Source: Candidatus Zixiibacteriota bacterium
Lineage (GTDB): Bacteria; Zixibacteria; MSB-5A5; GN15; PGXB01
Direction: 5' to 3'
Length of the DNA stretch: 5,639 nucleotides
Assembly (NCBI GenBank): GCA_026397495.1
Contig: JAPLUS010000140.1
Span: 1-5,639 of the forward strand
Shown here: in pieces, positions 4,958 to 5,639 of the stretch
Numbering within the stretch: position 1 is the first letter of the stretch
Layout of the letters: the number at the start of each line of letters is the position of its first letter
Made by a program: the position numbers and the translations under genes
Notes under the pieces: generated by a model
What the model was told of the DNA's origin: nothing
Seen by the model: the letters and a program-made list of their open reading frames with translations, nothing else
Databases searched by the model: none

Positions 4958-4969
4958 AGCCGGTTTACT
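4953..4969. repeat. Inverted repeat spanning both convergent stop codons
   Basis: AGTAAA (4953-4958) and TTTACT (4964-4969) are exact reverse complements around GCCGG. The left arm contains the yraN TAA and the right arm contains the TAA of the minus-strand gene. It may be a weak bidirectional transcript end, though its stem is AT-rich and short. Confidence 0.5.
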
Positions 4970-5348
4970 TGACGGAATCCCGCCGCATTTTATACCTGAC
5001 CGCCAGAAGTGAATCTTGGAAATTGACCGCTGAATCGGTCATATCCGTCACATGCTTCCAGAGCTCTACCCATTTCTGTGGATCGTCTTTAAATTTGCGG
5101 GTGAAACTTTTCATCTCAATCCGAGCCACATGGTATTTGCGCAAGATTGAATCTCGGGCAATTAGGAAAGAATCTTTTTTGTTTCTATAAAGCTCGGCCG
5201 CTATGGATGTCTCGGTTATCACTCCGGTATAGCGCCGATATTCCTTCTCCAGCTCATCCCGGTTTATCTTCTTAAGGTAGACATAACCGCCGATAAGCAG
5301 GGCCAGAAGTAAGATTAGGCCAATTATTCTAAGTATCAATTCACGCAA
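4965..5348 (-). CDS. Small membrane-anchored helical protein of unknown function
   Basis: The product has 127 residues in no family I can name. Residues 4-24 form one strong hydrophobic segment preceded by MREL, consistent with a signal anchor, so the rest is probably on the periplasmic side. Residues 27-125 are charged and predicted helical: DELEKEYRRYTGVITETSIA, then a segment with LIARDSILRKYHV (62-74) and a DPQKWVELWKHVTDM stretch (89-103). The pattern 'helix, DSILxKYHV, then DPxKWxELW' faintly recalls small helical domains in Bacteroidetes-type exported proteins (DUF4296-like), but this is a weak resemblance. The start is TTG at 5348: no ATG or GTG is in frame upstream before a stop, the ribosome binding site is poor, and a second TTG lies three codons in (5339). 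A good promoter lies upstream (5407-5381). It is transcribed away from ispG and converges with yraN. Confidence 0.75.
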   Translation of the reverse strand: MRELILRIIGLILLLALLIGGYVYLKKINRDELEKEYRRYTGVITETSIAAELYRNKKDSFLIARDSILRKYHVARIEMKSFTRKFKDDPQKWVELWKHVTDMTDSAVNFQDSLLAVRYKMRRDSVK

Positions 5349-5352
5349 CTTT

Positions 5353-5368
5353 CGGTTGATATTAACCG
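5353..5368. promoter_or_regulatory. Imperfect 16-bp palindrome between divergent genes, candidate operator
   Basis: CGGTT (5353-5357) and AACCG (5364-5368) flank GATATT, one base short of a full palindrome. It lies just upstream of the small gene's TTG start, inside its leader, and overlaps the candidate ispG -35 box TTGATA (5356-5361), so a bound protein could affect both directions. Confidence 0.35.
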
Positions 5369-5383
5369 TAAAACCAGTAAATT
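5356..5383 (+). promoter_or_regulatory. Possible promoter of ispG
   Basis: TTGATA (5356-5361) and TAAATT (5378-5383), 16 bases apart, are a moderate match and would start transcripts about 25 bases before the ispG ATG. It overlaps the minus-strand promoter, so the two genes may compete for polymerase. Confidence 0.3.
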
Positions 5384-5407
5384 ATAGCCAAAATCTCCAA
5401 AGGTCAA
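5381..5407 (-). promoter_or_regulatory. Sigma-70-type promoter of the small membrane gene
   Basis: On the minus strand TTGACC (5407-5402) is followed after 15 bases by a perfect TATAAT (5386-5381). The predicted start near 5374 leaves a leader of about 25 bases before the TTG codon at 5348. The spacer is shorter than the preferred 17, but this is the best hexamer pair in the window. Confidence 0.55.
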
Positions 5408-5414
5408 TATCTAT

Positions 5415-5639
5415 ATGGAAATCAAATATCCTCCCGTTAGAAGAAAAAGCCGGCCGGTAAAGGTCGGTAAAATAATAATGGGCGGTGGATTCCCTATAAC
5501 TATTCAATCAATGACAACCACCGATACCCGTGATGTCAACAAAACTGTCGCCCAGATCAAGGAGCTTGCCGACGAGGGATGTGATATTGTGCGGGTGGCG
5601 GTTCCAGATTATGATGCCGCCGCCAAACTGGGAGAAATT
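5415..5639 (+). CDS. ispG: 4-hydroxy-3-methylbut-2-en-1-yl diphosphate synthase, N-terminal part
   Basis: IspG (GcpE) is the iron-sulfur enzyme that converts methylerythritol cyclodiphosphate to hydroxymethylbutenyl diphosphate, the penultimate step of the non-mevalonate isoprenoid pathway. Only the first 75 codons are in the window. They match the family's N-terminal TIM-barrel region closely: PVRRKSRPVKVG (7-18), IMGGGFPITIQSMTTTDTRD (21-40), VAQIKELADEGCDIVRVAVP (45-64) and the following Ala-rich helix. The Fe-S cysteines lie in the missing C-terminal part, so intactness cannot be judged. The ATG at 5415 places the first motif at the usual distance; AAAGG at 5399-5403 is a weak and rather distant ribosome binding site. 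It is divergent from the small membrane gene, and the minus-strand -35 box overlaps its ribosome binding site. Confidence 0.95.
   Translation, partial: MEIKYPPVRRKSRPVKVGKIIMGGGFPITIQSMTTTDTRDVNKTVAQIKELADEGCDIVRVAVPDYDAAAKLGEI

Overview
The window reads as a piece of bacterial chromosome with moderate base composition. It most likely comes from a Gram-negative lineage with an outer membrane, because the first complete gene encodes an exported beta-barrel protein ending in phenylalanine. The palindromic intergenic repeats, the frequent ATA codons, the GlnA sequence and the barrel's GWGRI/helical insert are reminiscent of uncultivated FCB-group bacteria such as candidate division Zixibacteria. 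That placement is an impression from memory, not a demonstrated assignment.

Layout. (1) 1-142: the last codons of an integrase-type transposase and the right end of its insertion sequence, with two tandem copies of a 20-bp end motif. (2) 143-525: a long stretch without a gene that holds one copy of a dispersed palindromic repeat and a few weak hairpins. (3) 526-2025 (+): a 499-residue outer-membrane beta-barrel protein of unknown function. (4) 2026-2301: a convergent intergenic region packed with inverted repeats, including two more copies or fragments of the dispersed repeat and a probable glnA terminator. (5) 2302-3723 (-): type I glutamine synthetase, glnA, apparently monocistronic. (6) 3918-4568 (+): rnhB (RNase HII), followed without a gap by a yraN/UPF0102 gene that ends at 4957. 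(7) 4965-5348 (-): a small membrane-anchored helical protein of unknown family. (8) 5415 to the window end (+): the first 75 codons of ispG (gcpE), divergent from the small protein.

The genes are mostly housekeeping (nitrogen assimilation, removal of RNA from DNA, isoprenoid synthesis) beside a mobile-element scar and an orphan surface protein. I see no defence island, secondary-metabolite cluster or other multi-gene novel system. The points most worth checking are four. The yraN gene has no ATG, GTG, TTG or CTG start upstream of its conserved domain, and it sits at a spot where AUA/AUU initiation or a -1 frameshift out of rnhB would both work. The glutamine synthetase has threonine where the adenylylated tyrosine normally lies. 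The beta-barrel protein carries a helical insertion opened by a GWGRI motif. A perfect 22-bp palindrome lies inside rnhB. Two start sites (glnA at 3723 and rnhB at 3918) are placed downstream of the longest possible ORF start because only the inner starts have a good ribosome binding site.
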